Assembly: GCF_032854445.1 (NCBI RefSeq)
Contig: NC_088295.1
Span: 10,963,385-11,027,384 of the forward strand
Length of the DNA: 64,000 nucleotides
Source of the DNA: Liolophura sinensis
Lineage: Eukaryota; Mollusca; Polyplacophora; Chitonida; Chitonidae
Reading direction: 5' to 3'
A program made the position numbers and the translations under genes. Below are positions 47,901-60,700 of the stretch, piece by piece. The notes beneath the pieces were generated by a model. That model saw nothing but the letters and a program-made list of their open reading frames with translations. It was not told the origin of the DNA and made no database searches. Positions within the stretch are counted from its first letter, which is position 1. Every line of letters starts with the position of its first letter.

Positions 47901-49605
47901 TATTGCTTTAGCAGTGTATCATGGTAAACGGACTGTCGTTTTCTCTGGTGTGTAGGCATTATGCTTACCCTGTTATTCTTCTCAGAGTCGAGTCTCCCAC
48001 AAGAGTTTGTTTCTAGGCACACTTTAGGACAGCCATAAATCCCCGAAATCGCCACCGGTGTGTTTCCTAGTGTGCTAAGAAAAGACATGAAATTGGTCTG
48101 AGATGGCCGAAGTCAATTGACGCCTGACCAAGAGCCCAGCGGACGGCGCAGACCACTGGCAACTTTAACGCAGCTGAATAATTTGATCAATTGGACTCTT
48201 CGATTGCGTGCGCGAAAATTGGCAGACGAGGTCATTAGTCACGGGTTCATTACAGATTACTCAAACCGAAAAACACATTTCCATTCCACACCACCCAGCT
48301 GTCAAATGTGAACACAGGGCTCTTTATCGTCGATAAATGGGTCGAGAAGGCTGCAAAGGTCGTCACATAGCGGACAGTTCACGCTCATTGGAGCATGAGA
48401 TCAGACCGAAACAGAAGAGGGTAGATCTGCCATCTCCCCTGTACAAATACAGCCGATAAATCTAAGCGCAGTGTTTGCTGTGGAATTTCCGTACAAACTG
48501 GTGTAAATACCCCAGAAGGAAAAGAAGTCATCGATTCATCAATGTCAGAAAAACCGAAAATGAACTATCAAATGAAGTAAACATCATTTCAAAGGCCATG
48601 GGAATTTAACGACAAAATGCCTTGTGTCCGTTTTTTCTGGGTCACTGTATTATTGCCCATTTTTTTGTATATTTACATGGTATCAATGGCTTGTTTCCCA
48701 CACCAGAGCTCATTTAGAGATCCTAAGTTGTTTACATGCACGCGTGCAAGACATATCCGTATTATGTGTTTGTATGTGGTAAGCCTTATGTGTCAACTGT
48801 GTACACTGAAAAGAGGGAGTTTCACAGTGATATCATGCAATAGACAGCCAATTGCAAAATACTGCATACTTTTTCAAACGGGTGATTATCCGTCTTTGTA
48901 TAGCGTCTATAGTCCTATTTTGTGACCTCCAATAACCTCACGGTTTCACATGTTCCTTTGTTTTTTTGGTGTAAGACGATAGATCGCGAACATTTCCGGT
49001 GTTACAATGTGATGTTAATGTTATTGTGTCTTAATTAATACATGTATAATCCTATTATTACTGAATTCACCGCAGGCTGGTTATGCAAAGACACGATCAA
49101 AAGCGGGATGCCACCTAGTAGGCATTTAATCTGAAGCGACGACACCTGAGGCTATTGAGAAAGCTCTGCAATGTGTATGTTAATTATCAGTTACTATCCA
49201 GTACTATTTTTTATCATTATTAAATATTTCAAGGTGAACTTAACGTTTGAACTTATTGCTTGATTAGTAATGGGCAGTTTAGTGGCCGTTCCGATTTACT
49301 ATGATCTGCATGTATCTGATTAGTGTTTTACCATTCTGAAAGTACACTGTACAGCTGATATGTAGGGTTTATGACTCGAGGAAGCTGAAGAGAGGAAATC
49401 TCCAAACCTGGCCAGATACGAGTTCTCCTGACTTACAGCCGTCAAATCATCAAGAGCTGAACGTAAACTTTAGAATCTGTGATTGCTCTAGGGCAGCCAT
49501 ATCCGTGTCTAAGCGCACACTGTACTATGTATTATGTAACATAACAGACAAAAAATTTAAAACAAATGATTAAAAGATTTTGATAAGAAGGACATTTCAT
49601 TTCAG
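44936..49605. other. Gene-free stretch
   Basis: Open frames of 60-110 codons on both strands (for example 45299-45628, 45858-46115, 47074-47379, 48617-48925) show no known domain and no linked splice structure. No SINE of the families seen here was found. Confidence 0.4.
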
Positions 49606-49609
49606 ACCT

Positions 49610-49677
49610 CGTCGTCATATGACTGAAAAACTGTTGAGTACGACGTTAAACCCCAAGCACTCACTCACTCACTCATT
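49610..49677 (+). mobile_element. Short SINE-like element with target-site duplication
   Basis: About 68 bp from CGTCGTCATATGACTG through GAGTACGACGTTAAACCCCA to (CACT)n. It is flanked on the left by TCATTTCAG (just before ACCTCGTCG) and on the right by TCATTTCAG, a plausible 9-bp target-site duplication. It has the same 5' limit as the copy at 20519-20577. Confidence 0.8.
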
Positions 49678-51034
49678 TCAGGCCCGAAGCACGCATAAAA
49701 AAGAAGGTATATGAAATGTGAAAACATTGAATTTATTCAGAGATTTAAAAAGCATTAATGTTGTAGCGCTGGTTGCCTGTTATGACATAGCAAATCAGAA
49801 CAATCCTGGGGCTATCTTGTACATCCGTCAAGTCAAAATACCTGTTTTGCATGTTGTCTCCAATGGATCAGTGCTGTCTTAAATAAAAAGTATCAATCGC
49901 ACGTACTGACTTCCCTGTTGTCATTGGTAAATCCACACGAGGACAAAACTGGTCCAACCCGAGGCGACAGCTTGAATGCGTACTCCTTACGACACTGGGA
50001 ACCATACACTGGAGATGTCCTCTGAGCAAGTTTGTGGTCTAGTTTTACATTACTCCAACTACCTCTATGGAGCCATGCTTACGTACTAGCGTATAGATCT
50101 AACCGTCTTTAGCTGTATAGTGTATTTGTTCTTAATCCTTGTCCATATAGAGCTATGATACGCCTTGCAAACTTGCACGGACCTTCAAATACCAGGAACT
50201 CCTCTGTTTCCCGCGTCTGTCGGCACTGATGCCAGAAGGCATAACCAGCTCTCCTCGAGTATTGCAGAGCGATTATCTGGGACATTGAAAAAAAACGTTG
50301 GAAGACGTTTTATCCAACATAAACATGGTTCTCCAAACAAATCCTGTGTTCACTTCACTATCAGTATATATAATAAATGTCTGATATTACATATAGTTGT
50401 TCATGCAGACTTTATCATGTATGTATGGGATCAGGTTTACATCAGATCAGGCAGATGTCAGATATAGATAATATCTAAACCACGGTTTATAACGATGCAT
50501 CCTTTCTCCGTGCTTGTTTAAATGAGTCGAATTATAATTCCTACACGTCTTTTAAATCCAACAAGAATGACTCAGTAGTTCAAAAGTATTGAGTATTTCT
50601 GAACCCAATAAACAACCAGTCAGTCCTGAATCCGGCATTGCCTAAGATTTTGACGCAACGCCTCATTGTTCCTCCTTTGTTGCTCAGCATAAGGTGGTAC
50701 CGTAAATATTTTTAGCTAATCTATCTGCATATGTTGTGCCAGGATGAGGCCTCCTGTCTTGAGTCTTCTGCAAGGCGAGCTAGTGATGCAAAGCTGCAAA
50801 TATGTCGAAGTATTACAGTTTAATATATTGAAGGAGAATTCAAAACAAATCTAGTACAAAAATGCTTCCTGAAAATATATTATATGAAAATATAACGCTA
50901 TGTCCTGTATTAACAGAAGAAAAATGTTTTGAAGGCCTTCCATCGAATCTCAGTCATTCAAGCGATCAAATATTTACTTACCTTTTAACTCCAAACTCAA
51001 GCATTTTCACTTATACGATATCAGACAGTTTTAT
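49678..51034. other. No gene recognised
   Basis: Open frames at 50165-50467 and 50862-51209 lack known domains; the second runs into a SINE. Confidence 0.4.
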
Positions 51035-51246
51035 AAGCGGGGAAAACCGGAGTGCGCGGGGTGAACCAGCGATCTTTGATAAGAACTTTTCCACTTGTGG
51101 CGTACAGATACAGTATGCACAATCGTCCACCGATTATTGTCACAAACGATTGGTGAGAGTGGGGGAATGCACAACTTCTCTACCAGGATTGAACCGGTAT
51201 GCCTGGTAAAACCGGTAAAATATAGGCGCCCTTAACCAAACGGCGA
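51035..51246 (-). mobile_element. tRNA-derived SINE (family 2)
   Basis: Read on the minus strand from 51246: a tRNA-like head with box A TGGTTAAGGGCGCC (51225-51238) and box B GGTTCAATCCTGG (51183-51195), then a body ending in GCGCACTCCGGTTTTCCCC (51039-51057). The head-body combination differs from family 1. The body matches 57080-57195. Confidence 0.72.
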
Positions 51247-51904
51247 CTGCCCAATCCGCATGCCATGACTGACCTTGGCCCATAATTATCAAATGTCTTT
51301 AGGACTAAGTCAAACATTTAGAAACAGCTAGGATTAAAATGTTCACTGATTCTCTACTACAGACCAATATACTCATCACAGTTTGAGTTCCTTTTTGTTG
51401 ATTTTGGCTTCTTAAGCGATCGGAATTTATGACTTAGGCCTTAAGTTACCTGATAAATATGGAACCTATACTGCAGCTTGTGTAACTGATATTACATAAA
51501 TGCTACTGCTCAGTTTGAAAACCTGAACTCGGCCATCAATGTGGCGTTATCAGTTGGTTGTAGACAATATAAGTCAAATGCTGAAATCATTAAAAACACT
51601 ATAATACTATTTAAATATAGTAGCGATCACCAATGGATCAGCTTTGTATAAAATTTGATGAAAGGAAATCATCAGCACAAGTCAATCATCTGCAAAAGTT
51701 TGGCGCAAGCACCCATCAGTCTGTAAACTCAATCTGCTTGTCAATAGATCTTTGTCAGAAATATGGGAAGGGAGGCAATCTAGTTGTTAACGTCCTTAGC
51801 GCATGTTTGCTTATCGCCCTTTAATAACAAGTTGTCCTCGTCATGTTTGTCCAACAAGGAAAAGAGATATAACTATAAGCTCGATGCAGATGTGGAAGTT
51901 TTCC

Positions 51905-52260
51905 TCCATGTCCCACGATGTTGTCCGTCAATGTAAGGACATTGTCTCGTGAATGTAAAGACGTTGTCACACAAATGTTAAGGCTTTATTTCATTTGTGA
52001 CAAGACACATATTTTATGTCACCGTCTCATAAATGTCTGGTCGTTCTCACACTCATTTCAGGACATTGTCTCATATAGGACGTGGTCCATAAGTCGCCAC
52101 GTTGTCACACACAGATGTAAGGACGTGGTCGCATATTCGCCTCGTGGGCACACAGATGTCAGGACGTGATCGCACATTCGCCACGTTGTCACACACATTT
52201 CAAGGCGTCGTCGCATACAGGTCAAGACATACGTCTCTTAGACGTCGAAACGTTATATAT
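51905..52260 (+). repeat. Degenerate minisatellite, GTTGTC/GACGT core
   Basis: Imperfect tandem units of about 28-42 bp built on RTTGTCACACANATGTNAGG followed by ACGT. The most regular part is 52090-52210, where about 40-bp units repeat. Related units occur at 53560-53760 and 53835-54335. Confidence 0.7.
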
Positions 52261-52277
52261 CCTATAACAAGGGAAAT

Positions 52278-52517
52278 CTACGGATGGTCATGGGTTTCCA
52301 CTGGGGCCTGCGCATATTCGTGGCTTTTTCCAAGGCTCTGTCTAGCTTTTTACCACCATAATGCAGAGCACCGTCGTATAAGTGAAATATTCTTAAGTAC
52401 ATACGGCGAAAAACAAGAATCAAATAAAATCTATTAATGTTATACTTGATTAACCCCATTGTCAAACGTATTTCCCTTACAAAGGATTGTGGAAACCTGA
52501 GAGTTCGAACTGAACCT
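52278..52517 (+). mobile_element. SINE (family 1) with extra 3' tail; inverted partner at 55203
   Basis: SINE body from GGTCATGGGTTTCC to CAAATAAAATC (about 52433), followed by about 85 bp (GTTATACTTGATTAACCCCA through GAAACCTGAGAGTT) that is also present, inverted, beside the SINE at 55203-55549. The tRNA-like head is missing. Confidence 0.87.
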
Positions 52518-53559
52518 CTGACTAGTACGGCATAAAGCACCAGTCAAATAACTAAACATTATTTATTATCATAACAGCTTGGGGAGACAGCGGGATCAGA
52601 TGCAATACCGCGGAATACACGCTGTTATGATAATCAACTTATCGTATACCTTTATTTGTAAGTACTAAATGATCAAAAACGCACATGGTTTTTCGTCAAT
52701 CAGTAGACTGACTTGCTATAGGGCCCAAAAATGCAGTTCATCTATAAATGAGCATAATGTCTTCAGTTCGAATATGATTGTGTTCTTTAAATTTCTGTTT
52801 CATTAGTTTGATTTACAAACTACTTAAAATAAATTAAAATAGTAAACACTCACGAATTCAAACTATTACAAGGATGAAACTTTGCGACTGATTTTATTCC
52901 ACAGATTACATGCACTTGGCGGAAATATTTTGTCTATACGGAATACGAACGGTTCTGACTACCAGTTAGGTACTTATGAGTACAGCCCATGGAAAACAAC
53001 ACGAAGACGAAGTGTCTGTCTGATATCCACAGATAAATCATTCTCAAATGATCGGGACAGGCTATCGTGTTCGGTGTCAGAGAGTTTCATAAAACAAGTT
53101 TATGTCTCATTACACCACTTTTTCGGAAAACTTTTCTGCTTTTCGAGCATGAAACGAGCACCGTAAAATTCAATTTGCCTTCTTTCCTTATGCCATGATG
53201 ATAATATAAATCTCACTTACTGCTTCGTCACTTCATGCAACCTCACTCGTATAATCTCGAAAGTAGCAGAGATAACTTCGACATCTGTACATTCCATTTT
53301 AAGAAATTCAAATTCTAGGGTCTTTGTCCCTGATGTCTGCGGCTTTCTTCTCCTCGTCGGAAAGAATGCATTGGCGCATGCGTGAATGAAGGACGAGTGT
53401 CGTAGTCTGAACAGGAAATGAAAATGCGGCGTCGTTCCATGTAGAGCGTTTACACTGATTTAAACATACCATTAATTACATTTGATAGTTGGGTGTATAA
53501 CAATTATGCTTGTCTCGGTGCAGGGAAGTACTAAGCAATAAGCTATACTCATAGATATT
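52518..53559. other. No gene recognised
   Basis: Open frame 52882-53166 has no recognisable domain. Confidence 0.4.
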
Positions 53560-53760
53560 ATGACGCCGTTCCATGCACTCCAAGCTGCTGTCACATATGT
53601 GTCAACCAGCTGTTCATTTTTATCTGGGCGTCGTCCCATACATACCAGGTTGTTATCCAGTAGCTCTCATGCCATTGAGGGTGTCGTTTCATGCATATCT
53701 GGTTGTTATCCAGTAGATCTCATGCAGTTCAGAACGTTGTCCCATTATTAAACCTTTAAT
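53560..53760 (+). repeat. Degenerate minisatellite with about 52-bp duplication
   Basis: TGGTTGTTATCCAGTAG occurs twice about 52 bp apart (near 53649 and 53700), each followed by CTCATGCMRTT, within units resembling the neighbouring array. Confidence 0.65.
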
Positions 53761-53834
53761 TATCGAGATTTCGAGACATGGACGTCAGGGCTTTGACATA
53801 TGTAGATGCCATGCAAAACTTATACATGTGAAGA

Positions 53835-54335
53835 TGATGACCTAGAGATGTCAGCACGTTCCATAGATGTCAACACGTTGTTTCATAGACGTCAATATGT
53901 TTTCCCATAGATGTCAGCATACTGTCCACGTACATATCAGTGCGTTGCCCCACAGATGTCAGTGCGTTGCGCCCAATACGTTGTCCAATAGATGTCAGTA
54001 CGGTGTCCCACAGATAACAGTACGTCTTCCATAGATGTCCATAGATTCTTCTCATAAATGACAAAGCGTTGTCCTCATAGATGACGGCAACAGATGTAGG
54101 CACGTTATTCCCATGGACAATAACGCGTTGTCCCACAGATTTTCAGTATCACTGCGTTGTCCCATAGATGTCAGTACGTTGTCCCATGGACGTCAGTGCG
54201 TTATCCCATAGCTGACAATACCTTGTCACATGTTGTCCCATGGACGTCAGTACGTTGTCCCACAGATACATCGTATCAGTGTGTTGTCCTATAGATGTCA
54301 GTACGTTGTCCCATATATGCCAGTACGTTTTCCCA
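53835..54335 (+). repeat. Minisatellite, CATAGATGTCAGTACGTTGTCC unit
   Basis: About 17 imperfect units of roughly 23-32 bp with core ATAGATGTCAGTACGTTGTC. It runs directly into the AT microsatellite at its right end. Minus-strand open frames across it are artefacts of the unit. Confidence 0.88.
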
Positions 54336-54446
<111 letters not shown>

Positions 54447-55202
54447 CGCCGTGATTGTACTATTACACATGTATGACACTATAGCCCTTCTGTGCTTTCT
54501 GATTCTTCGACTGCTGAAGGTCACCTCCTGTTGTACTAAAACGTGATATACTTCACTGTTGTGAATTTTAGTCAGCCTTTTGCTTAATATTTGTAAATAT
54601 TTTGACAGATAATTCATATGGATAACTTAAAGGATGAGATAAAACGAGATATATGTTGAGATTAAAAAACAGTAACGTAAGATTGAGTTTTTTGCATCGT
54701 TTTATTGAGACTCAACTGATTAAAAGATAAGATTTTTGCCCAGGCTCTTGTGAGATCTGGTCATGACATCGTCGTTATTGTGCTTGTCTTTCACTACTAA
54801 TTCACGGACAGGCAATGTTACAGCCTGAGAATCAGTGTGCAGTTTTCAGTTTATCGCTCCAACGTGCAGCCTCACATTATTCTATCTGTTTATATATTTT
54901 CTCACGAGATTTTAGCTGAATAACGTCAGTTATTAACAAATCAAAACTTGTGAAATAACTGCCAAACAAGGTGGTCTTGAGCTATAAGCTTAAAAAATAT
55001 ATAAGAAACATGGAAATTTTTGTACATTTCCAGAACTACCGCACCCGTTCGGTGGGAGTTGTGTCATTGCTCTGTTCAAATCTTTCTACAATGGACTGAT
55101 AATCAGGCTAATAATTTCAAGAATCCCCCGTTTCCATTTTTTCTCGTGGCCTTGGTGGTATGACGCTGTCAAATGTGGCAAAGATCCTCAGTAACTTGCC
55201 AA
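54447..55202. other. No gene recognised
   Basis: AT-rich unique sequence. Confidence 0.4.
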
Positions 55203-55549
55203 AGGTTCAGTCCAAACTCTCAGGTTTCCACAATCGTTTGTAAGGGAAATACGTTTGACAATGGCGTTAATCAAGCATAACATCAATAGATTTTATTTAA
55301 TTGTTATTTTACGCCGTATATACTCAAAAATATTTCACTATGGTCAGCATTATGGTGGGAAAAAGCTAGACAGAGCCTTGGGAAAAACCACGAATATGCG
55401 CAGGTTGCTAGGAGACCTTCTTAAGTACGGCAGGAGAGGAAGCCAGTATGAGGCAGACTTGAACTCACGGCGACCACATTGATGAGAGGCTCCTGGGTTT
55501 ATGTGCTGCGTGATCACGCTAAACACCCCGGCCACATTGCCTATAAAAA
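55203..55549 (-). mobile_element. SINE (family 1) with tRNA-like head and extra 3' tail
   Basis: Minus strand from 55549: tRNA-like head with box A-like TTAGCGTGATC and box B GAGTTCAAGTC, the family 1 body, then AATAAAATCTATTGATGTTA and the about 85-bp tail shared with 52434-52517. The head (GTGGCCGGGGTGTTTAGCG) differs from the 31979 copy. Confidence 0.9.
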
Positions 55550-57079
55550 ATTTACTGCTAGAAAAAAGCGAACTATTATAATATTTTGACGATATATTTA
55601 TTTGACCATAGATAGTTCTCATCCACACCAAATGTTTCTCTTCCTTCGCTTTATTTCGCTTTTTCCATGAATATATTTTATTATCCATATAGATCACACT
55701 TTGATATTAACTTAAGAAATTATGCGTAGGGTTTCTTATAATGCAATTAAGCATTTCGTTCCGTCTCAACCGGATGTGATAGACTTCGCCTCGTACATTG
55801 TTACGAATACCATCTTATCAGGTAATCTAACATTTTTCAACGAAATGTGAATGGACCCTCTATTTCTGTCAGAAACCAGATGCCCAATTATTCTGACTTA
55901 TTGTGAGTTCTGTCTGTAGATTCCAGTCATGTTAGCCATAAACCAACAAAGAAATAATTGAAATTCGAGAAAAGAGAAAGATCAGCCATCCACAGTGGTT
56001 TCAAATGTAAATAGATTACCCTGATCAATGTATTGAGGCTGGTATTGTGTGGGGATCTCTGAGAAAGCATGCTGGGGCGAGTCCTGCTTGATGAAGAAAA
56101 GCCAGCTGTGTAACGTGTTTGATTGTTAGGAGTTTAGATGACAGTCGACCGTACTCCGGGGTCGCCATATTAGTTGCTCCAAGCTAACACATGCTCTAAC
56201 CCATTGTCAGCTTGCGGGTCAGCGGGAAACCCGAAGTGACTACTGGCTTTTTAATGTAAGCCACTTGGCAGTCAACCATCAATTTATCAAACGAAAGAAA
56301 GAAAACAGACCATAGCAAATCGATAGACAAATTGGTATATATGTGTTCAGATGTGCTTTTCTCTCATGCAAAAGAACAAGGAATCCAATATAAGAAATGT
56401 TTTTGAAATAGTATTAGTCTGAGACGCGTTTTGGCCTTGCTCGCCAGCTGTGATCATAAAATCTGAAGTCAAATTAAATAAAGCATTTTCATATTATGCC
56501 GACAATTTGAGTTCTACAGGCGAACTTGGTATCGATCTAAAAGGATACAGGGGATTAGCAAACTTAGCCGAGGTTTGATTATAAACCAATGACTGGCTGT
56601 AACTCAACCTGTGAGTAGACTTCCAACTCGAAAGACAAGGCCATGATTTTTATCCTTATTGAAATCGCTAACAATTATTTACATCATCACTAGGAAGAAC
56701 AATGGCAGTTTTTAGGTGTATTTATCATATAGTAGACAACACATGTGAATCCCATGCAGCGTTGCGAAACCTTTGGAAACCAGGCCTCAGTGCTGTATAG
56801 GCTATTGTTATCGTATGAACGTTGAAGGTGCGGCGAATGTGCTGTTTCCGGAAGATCCTGGTGTATTTATAGTTCAGATCAGAGAGCTGATTCACTTTCT
56901 GACAAGGAAAGATCCTCACAACGAACATACAAACAAGACTTTTATTTAGTTTTTATTTGTTACAATGAGTATTTACGCAGTACTAATGAATGTTTTACGT
57001 ATTGGAAGGCAGAAGCTCTGACCCTTCGATCAGCTTAAGCGACGAATGCGCCATTTTTCTGTCACGCATTCACTTCGCC
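55550..57079. other. No gene recognised
   Basis: Short open frames only (for example 56725-56928, minus). No repeat family of this window seen. Confidence 0.4.
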
Positions 57080-57195
57080 TGTTACAGTAAAGTTCGTCAG
57101 TAACTTATCAAGGGTCAATAGTTTCCGCCCAGGCACTCCGGTTTTCTCCACCTCAATAATTGGCAGCTAGCATAAAGTGAAAGTGAAAATTTCTG
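57080..57195 (+). mobile_element. SINE (family 2) body fragment
   Basis: TTATCAAGGGTCAATAGTTT then CCCAGGCACTCCGGTTTTCT matches the body at 51035-51100 (minus). It lacks a recognisable head. Confidence 0.55.
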
Positions 57196-58324
57196 TAGCT
57201 TTTACGAACAATCGAAATAAATAATTCAGCTCTTGAAAAGATAGGCCCTTGCAAGTTGATGATTTGATAAGAATCGTGACTAATACAGGCTGTACATCAA
57301 TGTATGGCGGCATTAAAGCCACTCTTAGCATACAGGACTTTTGATGGGGACACCATATTAAAGGCCACGACTTCTAAGAAAAGTCTGTTCAACCACGGAA
57401 ATCATACCGACCAGAAAGTTGCGTTTTGCAAAGGTGGACTGGATTACTAAGGGATCACATCTTCCGCTTCCAGCATGTCGTGCTCGCTTTTGTTATTCTC
57501 ACATGATTAGTTGTACTATACATAGCTGTTTTACATAAGCTGGTTGTCCTTCAAGTTCTATTTCTGGAGTGGTTATCTCGGATATATTAGTCGGGTTCTG
57601 CCATTGACGACCCATTTTAATTTTAAAAAAGCCCATTTGTGTTTTATTGCATGACATGGAAGATAAAGACAAGGACTTTCAAAGAGCTTTAACCCAGAAT
57701 AATAAGCCATGGAAATGCCGTTGATAACTTTGCGTAGTTGTTTGAAAGTTAGAAATGGTGATCGCAGAAGTCCATCTTCCTTCATGGTAAAAATAAACAA
57801 GGTAATCGCTGGGCACTACCATTTTCCCTAGCGATTTGACGGATAGAGTGATCAATGATTGCTCTGAAGATCCACCCTTAGAACATCACTTTCCGCTCAC
57901 CATATTTTACCGTTTAGATGAATTAACCGGTTCATCCAAGGTGCCACTTAACACAGACGAGTTGTCGGTCTTGATTGATGTGATGTGATTTAAACTGCCT
58001 TTAAATGGCCAGGACTGGTCCTGTGCTTTACGTCCACTGGCTCAGACGCAAGAATTTGCGCTACTGTTGTCTAGACTTAAAACTTCATGGAGTAGGTAAG
58101 TTGTGTAGTGATCAGTATGTGGTGTCAAAATCGTGTTAAAATGGACAAGGGACAATTCCTGCTGCGCAAACTACGTTTATCTTATGGCCGTATGCTAAGA
58201 TGGTTTTGAACTTATAACCCGCATTGCCTAGCGCTCATCTGTAATGTAATAATTCACCGGTTATTGTAAGTAACCATCGGTAGTCATATTACTTACATAC
58301 AGAAGATATTGTTTCCAAATACGT
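57196..58324. other. No gene recognised
   Basis: A 75-codon minus open frame at 57573-57800 has no known domain. Confidence 0.4.
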
Positions 58325-58480
58325 ACACCGTATTATTTGATTGGTATTTTACGCCCTTCTCAAGAATATTTTACTTATATGAGGGCGGCCAGCATTATGG
58401 TGGGAGGAAACCGAGCATAGCCCGGGAGAAACCCACGACCATCCCCAAATTGCTGGCAGGCCTTCCCAGCGACCCCATTA
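58325..58480 (-). mobile_element. tRNA-derived SINE (family 1), partial
   Basis: The reverse complement has GGTCGTGGGTTTCTCCCGGG, GGTTTCCTCCCACCATAATG and the GTAAAATACCAATCAAAT end. The head is missing. Confidence 0.88.
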
Positions 58481-60048
58481 CATCGTATATAAACCGGTCT
58501 GTAGTTTAGATTGAAGACAATGACATGGACTATAAAGCATGCAAATCTCCCTGTGTGGCTTTTAGCATAAATTAGACCAGTAATTGTGTCAAGGGCACCC
58601 CGATGGTGCTTTTTGAAAATATCATACTTTGTGCGCCACCCTTATCGATTTGATAAGGTATTGTGATACATGATAATAAGACAGTATTAGAAAGGACTTA
58701 ATTACTGCATGGTCTGTGTATATTCGGTATCTGCCTTGTGACCCGATGGTTATCTCAATAGGTTAGTTGTTGAGTTGTGTGACATAGGCAGAGTGTCAAA
58801 TATGGATTTGCTCAATTTCTAACAAATGTGACACGTTAATACCATTAATCAAACTTGTCTGACAGTTTCAGGTGATATGGTGTTTCGTAGACAGCTTGTA
58901 GACAAAAAAGTGTCAATTTATAAAACGTGCATAGAAGTTTTGAATTTGATGTCGCAGTAAGTGCATCATTACTGTACTGACAAAACCAAACTACATATTC
59001 CCAAATATCGCTTCTACAAGCATGCAAGAAATTGAGATTATTCTTCATTCTTATGCATGGCCTCAGAATTATCGAAACTAGATACTCGCGGGCGAACAAT
59101 AGCGTCATTGTGTATGTAGTTTGTTGCCATGGGCTTTTCGTGTTTGATGTCGATTATACGCCTTGTTAGCGGCAATATAATAGACTTCAGGGCTAAAACC
59201 ATCGGCCTCTTACCAGGTGTATAACCGCAATCAAACACCTTAAGCTCAGGCGATAACCCTTACATATAGTTCCGATAATTGTATTAATCACCATGTGACT
59301 CAGTGAATTAGTCAAGGTTACACATTTCAGATTGCATAAACTGATGTGTCATTGGTGAACAGTTTTCCCTGCGAACTAGGGAGTGAATATGTATAAACAC
59401 CAGAAGGGCCAATACACATATGCAGGGTCAACAACACATATGCACATATATAAGAGAACCCGTCATAGAAGTACCTGAGCTGTAGATAAATGTAGGTTCC
59501 CTCTTGACCTAGTATAAGAAATATGGCCAGGCGAGACCTGGGCACATGCCTGTGTTCCTTGGATGAAAAATGACACAGACTGAACTAAGGAGCATACATG
59601 GAAGTGGAATAATACATTACGAATTTGTATTTATCTAACCATTGTTACGTGCCATATTCCAAAAGTGGAGGTAAACTACTTTCCCCACTTGTTGCTATTG
59701 GGCGAAATCTCACTTCGCATGAGCTGTTAAACTTGCGAACAAGGAGGAAGATAAGGACGTACACGTGAATGGATTCAGAAGATCATGAGCATGCACGAGC
59801 TGAAGGTTATGTGTGAGGAGAATATTTTGATATGTGGAGGATGCATGTAGCATTACATTTAAAAAAAGGTAGAATTGATTGGAATACTTTCATCCGTATA
59901 AAAAGTAAAGACACATAGAAAAGTGAAAATACATGGTTTACTCTCATTTACCGTTGTCTGGTTTACCATCATCTGGTGCCAGATTTATCTATTTAGGAAG
60001 AGTCGACGAGAATAAAAACTACTGGATGGGAATTAGATTAAGATTTTT
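58481..60048. other. No gene recognised
   Basis: Small open frames on the minus strand only, without domains. Confidence 0.4.
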
Positions 60049-60105
60049 TCCGTTGGTGATCAGCGCAGCTGCCTCCCGAGGGTAGGTGGGCTTAAGACAG
60101 ATTAC
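60049..60105 (+). other. Possible tRNA-like fragment
   Basis: GTTGGTGATCAGCGCAGCTG resembles a D arm and CTGCCTCCCGAGGGTAG can form a five-pair stem with a seven-base loop. Position 33 is C rather than the near-invariant T, and no good T arm follows, so it is at best a SINE head or pseudogene. Confidence 0.22.
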
Positions 60106-60292
60106 CGCTTCCGTACTAAGTGCTACTCATGGTGTCATAATGAAGCCCGGCCATAGCACAGGAAACTAATTAGTGTTGAGTGAGCAGGAGACAGACTCCG
60201 TGAGGTTTTTTCTAATCTTTACAGGGGATGACTAAAATTTATCGCTATGCCCAAGACACTTTCTTAATCTGTTGAAAAACATCACTCGGCAC

Positions 60293-60298
60293 TTTATT
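60293..60298 (-). terminator. Candidate polyadenylation signal for the GPCR gene
   Basis: AATAAA on the minus strand about 400 bp past the stop codon of the exon at 60701-61186. Position only; use of the site is inferred. Confidence 0.3.
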
Positions 60299-60700
60299 CA
60301 CAAAGAACTGAACACTTAAGGAATTATTATGTGGGATTTCCAACACCATTTCTCAACACCTTGTCAACACATTACCCAAATCCTTGATGTTTTGATTTTC
60401 TCCACAACATGTAAAAAAGGTACTTGAATCTTAAGGTACTTAAGTCAAACTATAATAATAATACCAAAGCCTTTGAAGATAGACTTAGCATGCCATTACT
60501 GTAAGATTAGCTTAGACATATGTGGGCTCGGAAAAAAGGCTTTTATATTAACTTTCACCACATTTTGGAGCAGACAATAAACAAACAGCTAAAGTTGGCT
60601 GAACAGTATGACTGCGAATATTTACGTCAGTTACAAAAACGCAATCACAGTTTCACTGATGATGGAAAAGCGCAGCTAGAACAAATTGCGAAATTGTTTT

